From: CAZOZZ01 sp965247425
GTDB lineage: Bacteria; Acidobacteriota; Terriglobia; 20CM-2-55-15
Direction of reading: 5' to 3'
Assembly (NCBI GenBank): GCA_965247425.1
Contig: OZ252023.1
Location: forward strand, 372,001-436,000
Length of the DNA: 64,000 nt
Shown here piece by piece: positions 17,362-25,439 of the stretch (its first letter is position 1; each line of letters opens with the position of its first letter). Below the pieces are notes generated by a model. It worked only from the letters and a program-made list of their open reading frames with translations, was not told where the DNA came from and did no database searches. The position numbers and the translations under genes were made by a program.

Positions 17362-17393
17362 TAGAGTAGATCACACTGTATAGTAGATAACAC
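17362..17393. promoter_or_regulatory. Two direct repeats in the divergent PadR / aspartyl-protease-like promoter region
   Basis: TAGAGTAGATCACAC (17362-17376) and TATAGTAGATAACAC (17379-17393) match at 13 of 15 positions with a 17-bp period, so they lie nearly two helical turns apart. The site is between the starts of a PadR gene (minus strand) and a secreted-protein gene (plus strand). It is a good candidate operator for this PadR, which could then control both directions. No binding evidence is available from sequence alone. Confidence 0.5.
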
Positions 17394-17414
17394 AGAAGCG
17401 ATGGAGGGGGCAAG

Positions 17415-18185
17415 ATGAAGAGGACGATGTGGGCGACGATGCTGGTCCTGTTGGCGGCGGGCTCGACAGCGTCCGCCGAGGCTCAGGGCGCCCGGACGAT
17501 CGAGATACCGCTCAGGGTCGAGGATGGTCGCTTGATCGTACCGGTCGAGGCATCCGACGGCACCGAGCTTCAGTTCATCGTGAGCACCAGCTACACGGTC
17601 CTCTCGAAGTCGGGCGCGGCCCGGCTCGGGGATCGGCCGTCCCTCACGATGGGAGGCGTGGTGGTGCGCACAGATACCGTCCCGGCGTTCCCGGACGAAG
17701 AACTCACCGTCGCCGGGAAGGTCATGGACGGAATGGTCGGTTCGTCGACTTTCAATAAGTTCGACTTGTTGATCGATGTTCCCAGGGGCAGGCTCCTCCT
17801 GAAGCCGATCGGGCGCTCGGTCGAGTGGGAAGGCGTGAAGCTGTCCCAGCCCGTGCCCGTCCGGGTCATGCACGGGCTCCTGTTCGGCCTCGACGTCGAG
17901 TTCGAGGGCCAGGCATACGGTGCGACGCTCGAGTTGAAGCGTCCGGCTCTCGTTGTCAGCCAGGCGGTGAAGGCTCAGACGGGAATCGACGACGACGATG
18001 TCGGCACCCTTCGCCTGGGATACGCGACGTTTGCAGATGTTCCGGCCCGGGTACGCGACCTCCCTTTGTTCTCGGGCTGGGATCCGAGCGGCAAGGGCTT
18101 CGTCGTTGTGGGGGCACCGATCACGTTCGACTGCGCGATTTCTCTCAGCTGGGCGCATCGTGAAATCAGGACGTGTGTGCGATGA
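17415..18185 (+). CDS. Secreted retropepsin-fold protein lacking the catalytic Asp
   Basis: A 256-residue protein with a signal peptide (1-24, cut near AEAQ). Residues 45-140 follow the retropepsin pattern: GTELQFIVSTSYTVLS, a middle strand, then GMVGSSTFNKFDLLIDVPRG and RLLLKP. In active members the first motif reads DTGA. Here residues 57-59 are Ser-Thr-Ser, so the catalytic aspartate is absent. It is likely a non-proteolytic binding domain exported to the periplasm. The second half (150-256) is less clear. The gene shares its promoter region with the divergent PadR. Confidence 0.7.
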   Translation: MKRTMWATMLVLLAAGSTASAEAQGARTIEIPLRVEDGRLIVPVEASDGTELQFIVSTSYTVLSKSGAARLGDRPSLTMGGVVVRTDTVPAFPDEELTVAGKVMDGMVGSSTFNKFDLLIDVPRGRLLLKPIGRSVEWEGVKLSQPVPVRVMHGLLFGLDVEFEGQAYGATLELKRPALVVSQAVKAQTGIDDDDVGTLRLGYATFADVPARVRDLPLFSGWDPSGKGFVVVGAPITFDCAISLSWAHREIRTCVR

Positions 18186-18292
18186 GTTGGAGACCTGCGG
18201 CATGTCGTCCCAACCTGTTTTCACACTGGATGTCCCGGCCACCATCGCCATCGGCTACGTCATCTACCTGTTCAAGGTTCACGCGCGAATAG

Positions 18293-18423
18293 ATTCACCG
18301 CGACGACGCGGAGGATTTTTTTTACCGCAGAGGCGCAGAGGCGCAGAGAAAGATCTTAATCCCCGAATCTGCGTTGCGACTATACCCCTTTCGCTCCGCG
18401 TTCTTCGCGTCGTCGCGGTGAAT
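18293..18423. repeat. Inverted-repeat intergenic element with CCGCAGAGGCGCAGAG core
   Basis: Left arm 18293-18313 (ATTCACCGCGACGACGCGGA) is matched by right arm 18394-18423 in reverse complement, the latter with a 9-base insertion (AAGAACGCG on the complement). The centre holds ACCGCAGAGGCGCAGAGG. The same word set appears at 7666-7773. I see no open frame. The remaining 18424-18626 has no gene or clear signal beyond an AT-rich TATAATAAAG near 18456. Confidence 0.55.
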
Positions 18424-18626
18424 TCCCATTACGAACGTTGCGGCGGCGCGTAGGGTTATAATAAAGGTGGCGTATCAGGGCGCCGCCGTGTCCGCGGGAA
18501 GGACTGCGTCCCCCTGGAGTGATGGAGCCTGACATCTCTGTTTCGATGAACTCTTTTTCTGCCTGAGCGAGCGGACACCGGGCCGAACGGCCCACGCGAG
18601 GCGTGCGGCCTGGAAAGGAGCTCATT

Positions 18627-20579
18627 TTGAAGAAACACTCACCCACTCGGGCACTCCGCGACCGACCGGACCTCAATCAACTCAAACGTCAAGCGAAGGA
18701 ACTATTGCGGGCGTTTGCCCGCGGAGAGGAAGAAGCTCTCGCCGAGGTGAATGCCCACTACCGCAATGCGGACGGTTCTGCGTTCGCCCTGCACGATGCC
18801 CAACTTGTGCTGGCACGATCGTATGGCTTCGATAGTTGGCGGAAGCTCAGGGCCTATGTGGACGGTGTGACGGCCGCGCGGATGTGTGATGCAGTCGAGC
18901 GGGGCGATATCCAGGCGGTCGGTGAAATGCTCGGCCGGCGTCCGGAGATCGTGAACCTGGAGCGGCCGGACCACGGAGAACAACGGGCATTGCACATTGC
19001 CGTACTCCGTCGCGACGGGGCGATGGTACGCCTTTTGATGGACCAGGGCGCGGACGCCCGGATTGGAATCTGGCCCCACCGCGACGCCACCAGTGCTTTC
19101 ACCTTCGCGATCGAGCGCGGCTACGACGAGATCGTTTCCATCATCGAGGGAGTGGAAAGCCGTCGTTCCGGTTCGCCTGCGCCCGCCCGGGCGGTGCCGG
19201 GGCTGGAGGAAGCGATGAGGCGCGGCGACCAGGAGCGGGCAATTGCGATGCTGGAGTCGGAACCGTCGCTGATCCATGCATCCGACGTGGACGGTTGGAC
19301 GCCGTTGCATCGGGCGGCTGCGATGCTCCACGAACACATGGTCGCTTGGCTCGTGGAGCGTGGCGCCGACGTGAATCGCCAGGGCAAGGGTGGATGGACG
19401 CCGATGGACCTGGCGGCGTCGGGGAGAGGATGGGGAAAAACCGGTACTCCGGAACGGTTCGCTTCGGTTGCGAAGATGTTGCGAGGTGGCGCGGAAATGA
19501 CGTCGGTATCGGCGGTGGCGCTGGGTGAGGTGGAATGGGTGCGGGACCGCCATGCCGAAGACAAGCTGGTGAATGCGACCGTCCTGGATTTGTTCGGACC
19601 ATTCGGTGGGTTGCTCACGACCGCTGTCCGACATGGACAGTCGGAAATGCTCAAGCTGCTCCTGGACCTCGGGTTCGACCCCGACGAGCGGGTTCGTCTG
19701 GATGGAACCGAAGAGGTCTCATACTCGTGGGGTCTGCCGCTGCACAGCTGTGCAGGTTCGGGCAAACTCGATATGGCCGGGTTGCTCCTCGAACGGGGTG
19801 CGGACCCGAACGGCAAGGTGTCCACTTCGGGCACGCCGGTCGGCATCGCGTATGGCCGACGCGACCAGGCGATGGTCCAACTGCTGGAACGCTACGGTGG
19901 TGTGGTTTATGCCGCTAACGCCGGGTACTACAGGGACACGGGGCTGGCCCGGCGTCTGCTGGCAGACGAGGCTGCCGGTCGGTTGCGGGAAGGGACGGTT
20001 GAAGCAGGGAAGACCCTGGCGGAGACGCTCCTCGACAGTGCCTCAAGCGGCGGTGATCCCGAGATCGTACGGATGGCGCTCGAACGCATCGACTGGGAGC
20101 GTGATGATCCACGGTGGTACGGGATGTTATGGTCCCCGCTTGTCTTCTGGAACCACCTGCCCGGAATACCGTCAGCGAACCCGGACCTGGACCGGGCGAC
20201 CTATATCACCTGCTTCCGCATGGTGCTGGGGCGGTGTGATCCGAACATCCGATCCGACCGTTTCGGCCGGACGATTCTTCACGAGGTCGCTGCGATGGGA
20301 AATCACGTGAGGGGGGAAGAGACTGTGGCCTTCGCGAAATTGCTTCTGGACGTGGACGCGAGACTGGATGTCCGCGACGATTTGCTCGGGAGTACGCCGC
20401 TTGGCTGGGCTTGCCGGTGGGGCCGCGCCGAACTGGTGAAGCTATTGCTCGAGCGTGGCGTCGATCCGCTCGAGCCGGAGGCCGAGTCCTGGTCGCGGCC
20501 TCTGGCATGGGCGGAGGAAATGGGTCACCGAGACGTGGTTCGGATGCTCGGGAACGCGGCTGATTCCCGATCGTCCTGA
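18627..20579 (+). CDS. Ankyrin-repeat protein
   Basis: A 650-residue protein built of ankyrin repeats. Residues 1-75 form an N-terminal helical region with LNQLKRQAKELLRAFARGE and ARSYGFDSWRKLRAYVDGV. Repeats are seen around 110-160, 195-260 (GWTPLHRAAAMLHEHMVAWL), 345-400 (GKLDMAGLLLERGADPNGK) and 565-640 (STPLGWACRWGRAELVKLLL). Ankyrin repeats mediate protein contacts, so the partner sets the function, which is unknown. I start it at the TTG 18627-18629 because AAAGGAG lies 6 bases upstream; the ATG at 18603 has no such site. There is no signal peptide, so it is probably cytoplasmic. Confidence 0.85.
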   Translation: MKKHSPTRALRDRPDLNQLKRQAKELLRAFARGEEEALAEVNAHYRNADGSAFALHDAQLVLARSYGFDSWRKLRAYVDGVTAARMCDAVERGDIQAVGEMLGRRPEIVNLERPDHGEQRALHIAVLRRDGAMVRLLMDQGADARIGIWPHRDATSAFTFAIERGYDEIVSIIEGVESRRSGSPAPARAVPGLEEAMRRGDQERAIAMLESEPSLIHASDVDGWTPLHRAAAMLHEHMVAWLVERGADVNRQGKGGWTPMDLAASGRGWGKTGTPERFASVAKMLRGGAEMTSVSAVALGEVEWVRDRHAEDKLVNATVLDLFGPFGGLLTTAVRHGQSEMLKLLLDLGFDPDERVRLDGTEEVSYSWGLPLHSCAGSGKLDMAGLLLERGADPNGKVSTSGTPVGIAYGRRDQAMVQLLERYGGVVYAANAGYYRDTGLARRLLADEAAGRLREGTVEAGKTLAETLLDSASSGGDPEIVRMALERIDWERDDPRWYGMLWSPLVFWNHLPGIPSANPDLDRATYITCFRMVLGRCDPNIRSDRFGRTILHEVAAMGNHVRGEETVAFAKLLLDVDARLDVRDDLLGSTPLGWACRWGRAELVKLLLERGVDPLEPEAESWSRPLAWAEEMGHRDVVRMLGNAADSRSS

Positions 20580-20612
20580 GATCCAACGTGACCTGACGTC
20601 ACGGCCCATTCT

Positions 20613-23027
20613 TCAGCGGCGATTCGCGTCCATCTCTGTGGCAGTGCCGACGGCCCGCATCTGGAATGGGGGACTGTTGACGATACCCATGATGAAAGCC
20701 GACAAGCCGTTGCCGCTCTCGGCCGCCCCACGCTGGATCGATCGGACAGTCGGCATGTCCCGATGATCCAGCACACGCCCCAGACTGTAGGACAGAAGGT
20801 TCTTGGTGAAGCTTGTGATGAACGCTTCAGAGCGGGCCATCACCGCTTTGCGGAGACTGACCGGTCCGTCCAGTCGCGTTCCGTCGTACATCTCTCCGGT
20901 CGGGTCGATGACGAATCCACCATCGGTCCGGCGCCACTCGCCGACCGCATCGAAGTTTTCCAGTGCCATCCCGATTGGGTCGATGATCCGGTGGCACGCA
21001 TTGCACATGGGGCTCTCCCGGTGGTGTTCCATACGCTCCCGGACGGAGAGGACTTTTTCGTTGTCGACAGATTCCGCGAGAGGGGGCACAACCGGGGGAG
21101 GCTTCGGTGCCGGAGAGCCGACCAGAACCTCGATCATGTACTTGCCCCGTGAAACCGGGGACGTTCTGCTAGCCAGCGACGTCATCGTCAGGATGCCGGC
21201 CTTGCCGATGAGCCCGAACCGGTTCGGATCGGTCAACGTCACGCGCCTGAAACGCGGACCCACGATGTTCGGGATTCCGTAATGTCGGGCGAGATTCCCG
21301 TCCACGAATGTGTAGTCTGCGGTCAGGAGTTCCAGGACGTCCCGGTCCTCGCGCATGATGTAGTCGAACAGGAGTTCCACTTCGCGACGCATCGACACGG
21401 CGAGGTTGAGAGTGAAGTTTGGGAACAGAATCGCTTCCGGGAATATCTGCTTGATCCCGGCCAAACGCAGCCACTGGCCCGCAAAGTTCGTCGATATCTG
21501 CTCGGACCGCGGATCGGCCAGCATGCGTCGGACCTGGCTTTCGAGGGTGCCCGGGTCCCGGAGCCTCCCCTCCACGGCCAGTCGGACCAACTCGTCGTCC
21601 GGGATCGAGCTCCAGAGGAAGTAAGCCAGACGCGACGCCAGTTCGAGGTCGGTGATCCGGTAGACGCTCCCGGGAGAAGCCGACGCCGGTTCCTGCTCGA
21701 AACGGAAGATGAATTCGGGTTTCGCCAGGAGTGCCTGAATTGCCGCCTGGACACCGGATTCGAAGCCGTCCCGATTCGAGCCATACTCGTAGAATTCGAG
21801 GAGGCTCTCCAGGTCTTCCGGTGTCGCCGGTCTGCGGAAGGCCTTACCGGCCAGTTCCGATATGATCTCCTTCGCACATGCTTCTTCTTCGTCCTCCCGG
21901 GCGGGACGACACGTAAATACCTTGCGGCGGCTGGCCGTCTCCGAGATTCCAGTCGGGTTGAAAGGGCCGGTCACCGAAAAACTTTGCAAGTGCGGTAACC
22001 CCGTCAGTTCGGGCGCCGTCGTGATGGTGATGTCCGCCAGGGTCTGTTCGACGAGCCTGTAATGGTCCTGCACCGGTCCGTCGAACTTCGAAATGAACGC
22101 TGCGGCCAGCCGGCGCTGTCCGCTGGAGATCTTGACTCGTGCGGTGACGTAGTTGGCCTTTTCTTCCGTTATCGTCGGATCGACGTCGATTACGGCGACT
22201 CTCTCTCCGTCGACCGAGATTTCGACCTGTTGGCCCTGCATTTGCTCGGGCAACTGCCAGCCCATGAGTTCACCGGGGTAATCGTAGTAGAAGACCACTT
22301 TGAACTCATACTCGCCGTCGGCGGGGAACGTGTGCATGACCGAGGTGCCGCCGCGCGTCCCGAACGGAGTTCCGGGGACGTGACGCATCTGGTTGGCCAG
22401 CCTCGAGATCTTGTACAGAGACATTCTGGCGGGTGCTTTGGGGTCACCGACCGCATCCCGGCTGATCTTCTCGGCCGCCCGGATATAGGCGCTCATCAGG
22501 GCCGGCGAAATCGTCAAGGCTTCCGACATGTTATCGAAGCCGTTCGTCGTGGGATCCGGCGGCAGAAGGTCGGCCACATCCACTTCCAGATCCAGCAGCT
22601 CGCGCACCGAATTCCGGTACTCGTTACCATTTATGCGATGCAACTCCGGGGCGCTGACATGCGGTTCGGTCGCGGCGGCCGCCTCGTCGATTCGTGTCTC
22701 GAGTGCCGACGCGAGCGCTTTCAAAGTAGAGGGATCCGGCCTGGGCATGCCGACCGGCGGCATCATGCCGGAACGAAGTTTGAGAATGACTCGTTCCGCT
22801 TGTGCGGCGTTCTGCTCGGGATGGGCCAGATCCAGCTTCGAAAATGAGAACCCTCCCTCCCCATCCACGTCGTTGTGGCAGGATTCGCAGTAGTTGTTCA
22901 CCATGTCACGCTGCGATTCGAGAGTCATGCCACCGGTTTCCTGGCCATAGGCCAAGTCGTTGTGACCGCTTCCAATAAGTATGATCGCGCTTATGAGCAG
23001 GGCTCTATAGCTATGGTGCAGCTTCAT
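20613..23027 (-). CDS. Exported DUF1592/DUF1588/DUF1585 cytochrome c-like protein
   Basis: An 804-residue protein with a signal peptide (1-30). An N-terminal cytochrome c-like domain carries NYCESCHNDV (heme CxxCH), followed by GMMPPVGMPRPD. Next comes the DUF1587-type segment LHRINGNEYRNSVRELLDLE, a carbohydrate-binding-like region, DUF1595 and DUF1592 (FRRPATPEDL, LASRLAYFLWSSIPDDELV), DUF1588 (RRVTLTDPNRFGLIGKAGIL) with a second CNACHRIIDPIGMALENFD motif, and DUF1585 at the end. Such proteins are typical of Planctomycetes, Acidobacteriota and relatives; the role is probably redox-linked polymer breakdown but unproven. GGAGGG precedes the chosen ATG. Confidence 0.87.
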   Translation of the reverse strand: MKLHHSYRALLISAIILIGSGHNDLAYGQETGGMTLESQRDMVNNYCESCHNDVDGEGGFSFSKLDLAHPEQNAAQAERVILKLRSGMMPPVGMPRPDPSTLKALASALETRIDEAAAATEPHVSAPELHRINGNEYRNSVRELLDLEVDVADLLPPDPTTNGFDNMSEALTISPALMSAYIRAAEKISRDAVGDPKAPARMSLYKISRLANQMRHVPGTPFGTRGGTSVMHTFPADGEYEFKVVFYYDYPGELMGWQLPEQMQGQQVEISVDGERVAVIDVDPTITEEKANYVTARVKISSGQRRLAAAFISKFDGPVQDHYRLVEQTLADITITTAPELTGLPHLQSFSVTGPFNPTGISETASRRKVFTCRPAREDEEEACAKEIISELAGKAFRRPATPEDLESLLEFYEYGSNRDGFESGVQAAIQALLAKPEFIFRFEQEPASASPGSVYRITDLELASRLAYFLWSSIPDDELVRLAVEGRLRDPGTLESQVRRMLADPRSEQISTNFAGQWLRLAGIKQIFPEAILFPNFTLNLAVSMRREVELLFDYIMREDRDVLELLTADYTFVDGNLARHYGIPNIVGPRFRRVTLTDPNRFGLIGKAGILTMTSLASRTSPVSRGKYMIEVLVGSPAPKPPPVVPPLAESVDNEKVLSVRERMEHHRESPMCNACHRIIDPIGMALENFDAVGEWRRTDGGFVIDPTGEMYDGTRLDGPVSLRKAVMARSEAFITSFTKNLLSYSLGRVLDHRDMPTVRSIQRGAAESGNGLSAFIMGIVNSPPFQMRAVGTATEMDANRR

Positions 23028-23247
23028 CGACCACCCTCCATTATCACCGATAGAATTGACGACACGTATTACGGATATTTGCACCGCACCTGAAACAGGT
23101 GCTACTGGCACTATAAAGAGGGCAATGGTCGGAGGTCAATTGGTGGAACTCGGTTTACTCGCCCTTTCGTGGAGTTTACCGGAGGAAAATCGTGTCGATT
23201 GAAGGGTGGACGACATAATCCATCGCCCGTGCAGACGCGTTGCCGAG

Positions 23248-24075
23248 CTATCCCAGAAGCTTCAGAACAGACTTGGCCGAGACGTTGGCGTATGCCATGG
23301 CTGCCAGACCACTCTCGATCAGCAATTTCGATTTCACCAGTCCGGCCGCCTCTCTGGCCATGTTGGCGTCGCGGATCCGGGATTCGGAAGCCTGCACGCT
23401 GGCCGCGGTGGATCGGGCTCGAGCCACGGCGAAGCTCAACTGGTTCATCGCACTTCCGGTTCGACCCTGGCCCGCTCCGAGCGTACCCATCGCGGCCTGG
23501 AGGCTTGAGATCGCTGCCGCGGCGCCGTCCTGGCTCGTGATGTTGTCGGCGCCCAGGCCCAGTCCCTGGGCGTCTGCGGCATTCGTTGCGGGAACGGAAG
23601 TGTAGCTGACACTATCCGACGTGTTCGTCTGAGTATTTCCCACGAAAACGTCCTGGTTGTTCAGTTTGGTGCTGCCGGTTTCCAGTCCTGCCGCCGCCGC
23701 GCTCCTCGATATTTCCGCGATGACGGACTGGAATTCTTCATTCAGGGCCGACCGGTCACCGGTGAACGTGTCCGATACGGCCTGGCTGGCCAGTGTCGTC
23801 GCGCGACTCACCAGCGATGAAATGTTGTTGAGGGCGCCATCCTGGATCTGCAGTTGACCGATGGCTTCGCGCGCATTCTCGGAGCCGCTGTTGAGGCTCG
23901 TGCTGTCGAGTTGATGCCGATTGGCCACGGCGAGTCCCGCCGCGTCGTCGGCTGAGCTGTTGATACGCTTTCCAGAGGTCATTCGCTCAAGACTCTTTGC
24001 CATGCTGGCTTGACTGCTGCTCAACGCCGATTGCGCACTGAGAGAAGAAAGATTGGTGACGACTGAAAAGCCCAT
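23248..24075 (-). CDS. fliC: Flagellin
   Basis: A 275-residue flagellin, the filament subunit exported through the flagellar type III apparatus. The conserved N-terminal D0/D1 region runs from MGFSVVTNLSSLSAQSAL through SGKRINSSADDAAGLAVANR, and the C-terminal D1/D0 region from AAISSLQAAMGTLGAGQ through RIRDANMAREAAGLVKSKLL to SVLKLLG. The central variable part is only about 70 residues, so the outer D2/D3 domains are nearly absent. GGAG lies 8 bases before the ATG. It is the only flagellar gene in the window and has its own sigma-28 promoter. Confidence 0.95.
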   Translation of the reverse strand: MGFSVVTNLSSLSAQSALSSSQASMAKSLERMTSGKRINSSADDAAGLAVANRHQLDSTSLNSGSENAREAIGQLQIQDGALNNISSLVSRATTLASQAVSDTFTGDRSALNEEFQSVIAEISRSAAAAGLETGSTKLNNQDVFVGNTQTNTSDSVSYTSVPATNAADAQGLGLGADNITSQDGAAAAISSLQAAMGTLGAGQGRTGSAMNQLSFAVARARSTAASVQASESRIRDANMAREAAGLVKSKLLIESGLAAMAYANVSAKSVLKLLG

Positions 24076-24139
24076 GATGTGATCTCCGTTCGATTCAAAG
24101 CAATTTTCTTGTCTTGGGGTAGAGTCCCCTCGTTTCATG

Positions 24140-24167
24140 TTATCGGCAGGGCGGCCGCAGAACTTTA
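24140..24167 (-). promoter_or_regulatory. Sigma-28 (FliA) promoter of the flagellin gene
   Basis: Read on the minus strand, TAAAGTT is followed after 13 bases by GCCGATAA, a near-perfect match to the FliA consensus. It lies about 65 bases before the flagellin ATG. This implies a FliA/FlgM-type class of late flagellar genes elsewhere in the genome. Confidence 0.85.
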
Positions 24168-24617
24168 GCCATACAAATCTATGCCTAGGAAATATTCCTG
24201 GTTCGCGACATCCTAAAGATCCTTTGCGGTGCGTATTATTTGGACCGCTCTGTCGCCGGGCACGGGAAGAGAATCTGGCACCGTAAGGTGCTGGAAATAC
24301 TCTGGAATACTTGAAACACTCCTTCTCCGCTTCGAAGTATCGTGATGACGATCCCTGCGTAGCATCCCATTTGAATGTATTGGAGCTGCCGAAGACTAGG
24401 AAAAATGCTGGCATTTTCCCGGTCTCAAATGAGAAAATCGCACCTCAAAAATCCGGGCTGCCAGACGCTCTCGCCCGAATTCTGCAAGACGCATCCCGAA
24501 CAGCATCCGACCCCGGCCCCTGCATTACGAGCCGCGTGGATGTGGGTGTGTTTGCGTCCGAGTGTCGGACGTCGGAGACGGGGCAGCGGAAATTCCGCTA
24601 ACGAGGAGATCAGACTG
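24168..24617. other. Gene-free stretch between flagellin promoter and GlcG/HbpS-like gene
   Basis: This 450-base divergent intergenic region has no convincing gene. Open frames here lack ribosome-binding sites and coding character. I find no promoter that I would defend for the downstream gene. A TGGCAC...TGC pair at 24276-24292 resembles a sigma-54 site, but the spacing is one base too long. Confidence 0.5.
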
Positions 24618-25361
24618 ATGACTTTACATGTGTTTCGACGGTTAACGCACAATGCAGCTCTCTTGTTCTTGATCATGTTCTTTCCGACGCTGGCCCTGGC
24701 CGCGGGTCCCTGCAGCGGCCTTCCGAGCCACGCCGATCTCCGCCAAGCCCTCACGGACGTTGCCGTGGACGAAGTGTTCGGTACCAACGGAGGATTTGGC
24801 CTCAACATGTGGGGGACGATCGTCAATCGCGATGGCGAAGTCTGCGCTGTCGCGTTCACCGGCGATGACCGCGGCGATCAGTGGCCCGGCAGTCGCGTGA
24901 TATCGGCCCAGAAGGCCAACACGGCGAACGCCTTCAGTTTGCCGGACCTGGCTCTGTCGACGGCGATGTTGTTTTCGCTGGTACAGCCCGACGGAAGCCT
25001 GTTCGGACTGCAGGAAAGCAACCCGGTGGATGTGGACGTGGCGTACGGCGGAGATTCAAGAAACAACGGCCGGCACAACGATCCCATGGTCGGCAAGAAA
25101 ATCGGAGGAGTCAACGTTTTCGGTGGTGGTCTGGCGCTTTATGATTCCGACGATGTCCTGGTTGGAGCCATCGGTGTCAGTGGTGACACGTCCTGTACCG
25201 ACCACGTCATCGCATGGAGAACCCGTGCGTTGCTGGGACTCGACAATACACCGACAGTCGACAACATCATCTTCGACATCGCTCCCGACGCGAATGGTCA
25301 TCTGGTCAGCGCCAGTGCCTTCGGGCATCCGACCTGCGGCGCCCCGGTCATCGTGCCGTAA
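24618..25361 (+). CDS. Secreted GlcG/HbpS-family (heme-binding-like) protein
   Basis: A 247-residue protein with a signal peptide (1-29, ending LALAAG) and a single GlcG/HbpS-like domain. Typical features are VNRDGEVCAVAFTGDD near the N-terminal strand, SRVISAQKANTANAFS for the conserved helix, and the glycine-rich GGVNVFGGGLALYDSDDVL with VGAIGVSGDTSCTDH. HbpS members bind heme or small metabolites, and several are exported; the ligand here is not evident. GAGGAG lies 9 bases before the ATG at 24618. It is monocistronic and convergent with glyQS, with a shared hairpin between them. Confidence 0.8.
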   Translation: MTLHVFRRLTHNAALLFLIMFFPTLALAAGPCSGLPSHADLRQALTDVAVDEVFGTNGGFGLNMWGTIVNRDGEVCAVAFTGDDRGDQWPGSRVISAQKANTANAFSLPDLALSTAMLFSLVQPDGSLFGLQESNPVDVDVAYGGDSRNNGRHNDPMVGKKIGGVNVFGGGLALYDSDDVLVGAIGVSGDTSCTDHVIAWRTRALLGLDNTPTVDNIIFDIAPDANGHLVSASAFGHPTCGAPVIVP

Positions 25362-25375
25362 GACCGGGTCCTTGT

Positions 25376-25406
25376 GGACGGGGGAGGGAGTTTTCCTCCT
25401 CCGTCC
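25376..25406. terminator. Hairpin between convergent GlcG/HbpS-like and glyQS genes
   Basis: GGACGGGGGAGG and CCTCCTCCGTCC can pair over 12 positions with one mismatch around a 7-base loop. The position between two converging stop codons suggests a bidirectional terminator, though no long T-run follows on either strand. Confidence 0.55.
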
Positions 25407-25439
25407 CTACACCTGAGAATGATGAGACGAACTGTGGAG

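Noticed and set aside
17316..18251. Upstream extension of the PadR frame to 418 residues
   Set aside because: The extension is antisense to the retropepsin-like gene and lacks PadR-like or domain-like content; the internal ATG at 17315 has a ribosome-binding site.
24276..24292. Sigma-54-like TGGCAC...TGC site upstream of the GlcG/HbpS-like gene or flagellin
   Set aside because: The spacing between the GG and GC elements is one base longer than sigma-54 tolerates, and flagellin already has a good sigma-28 promoter.
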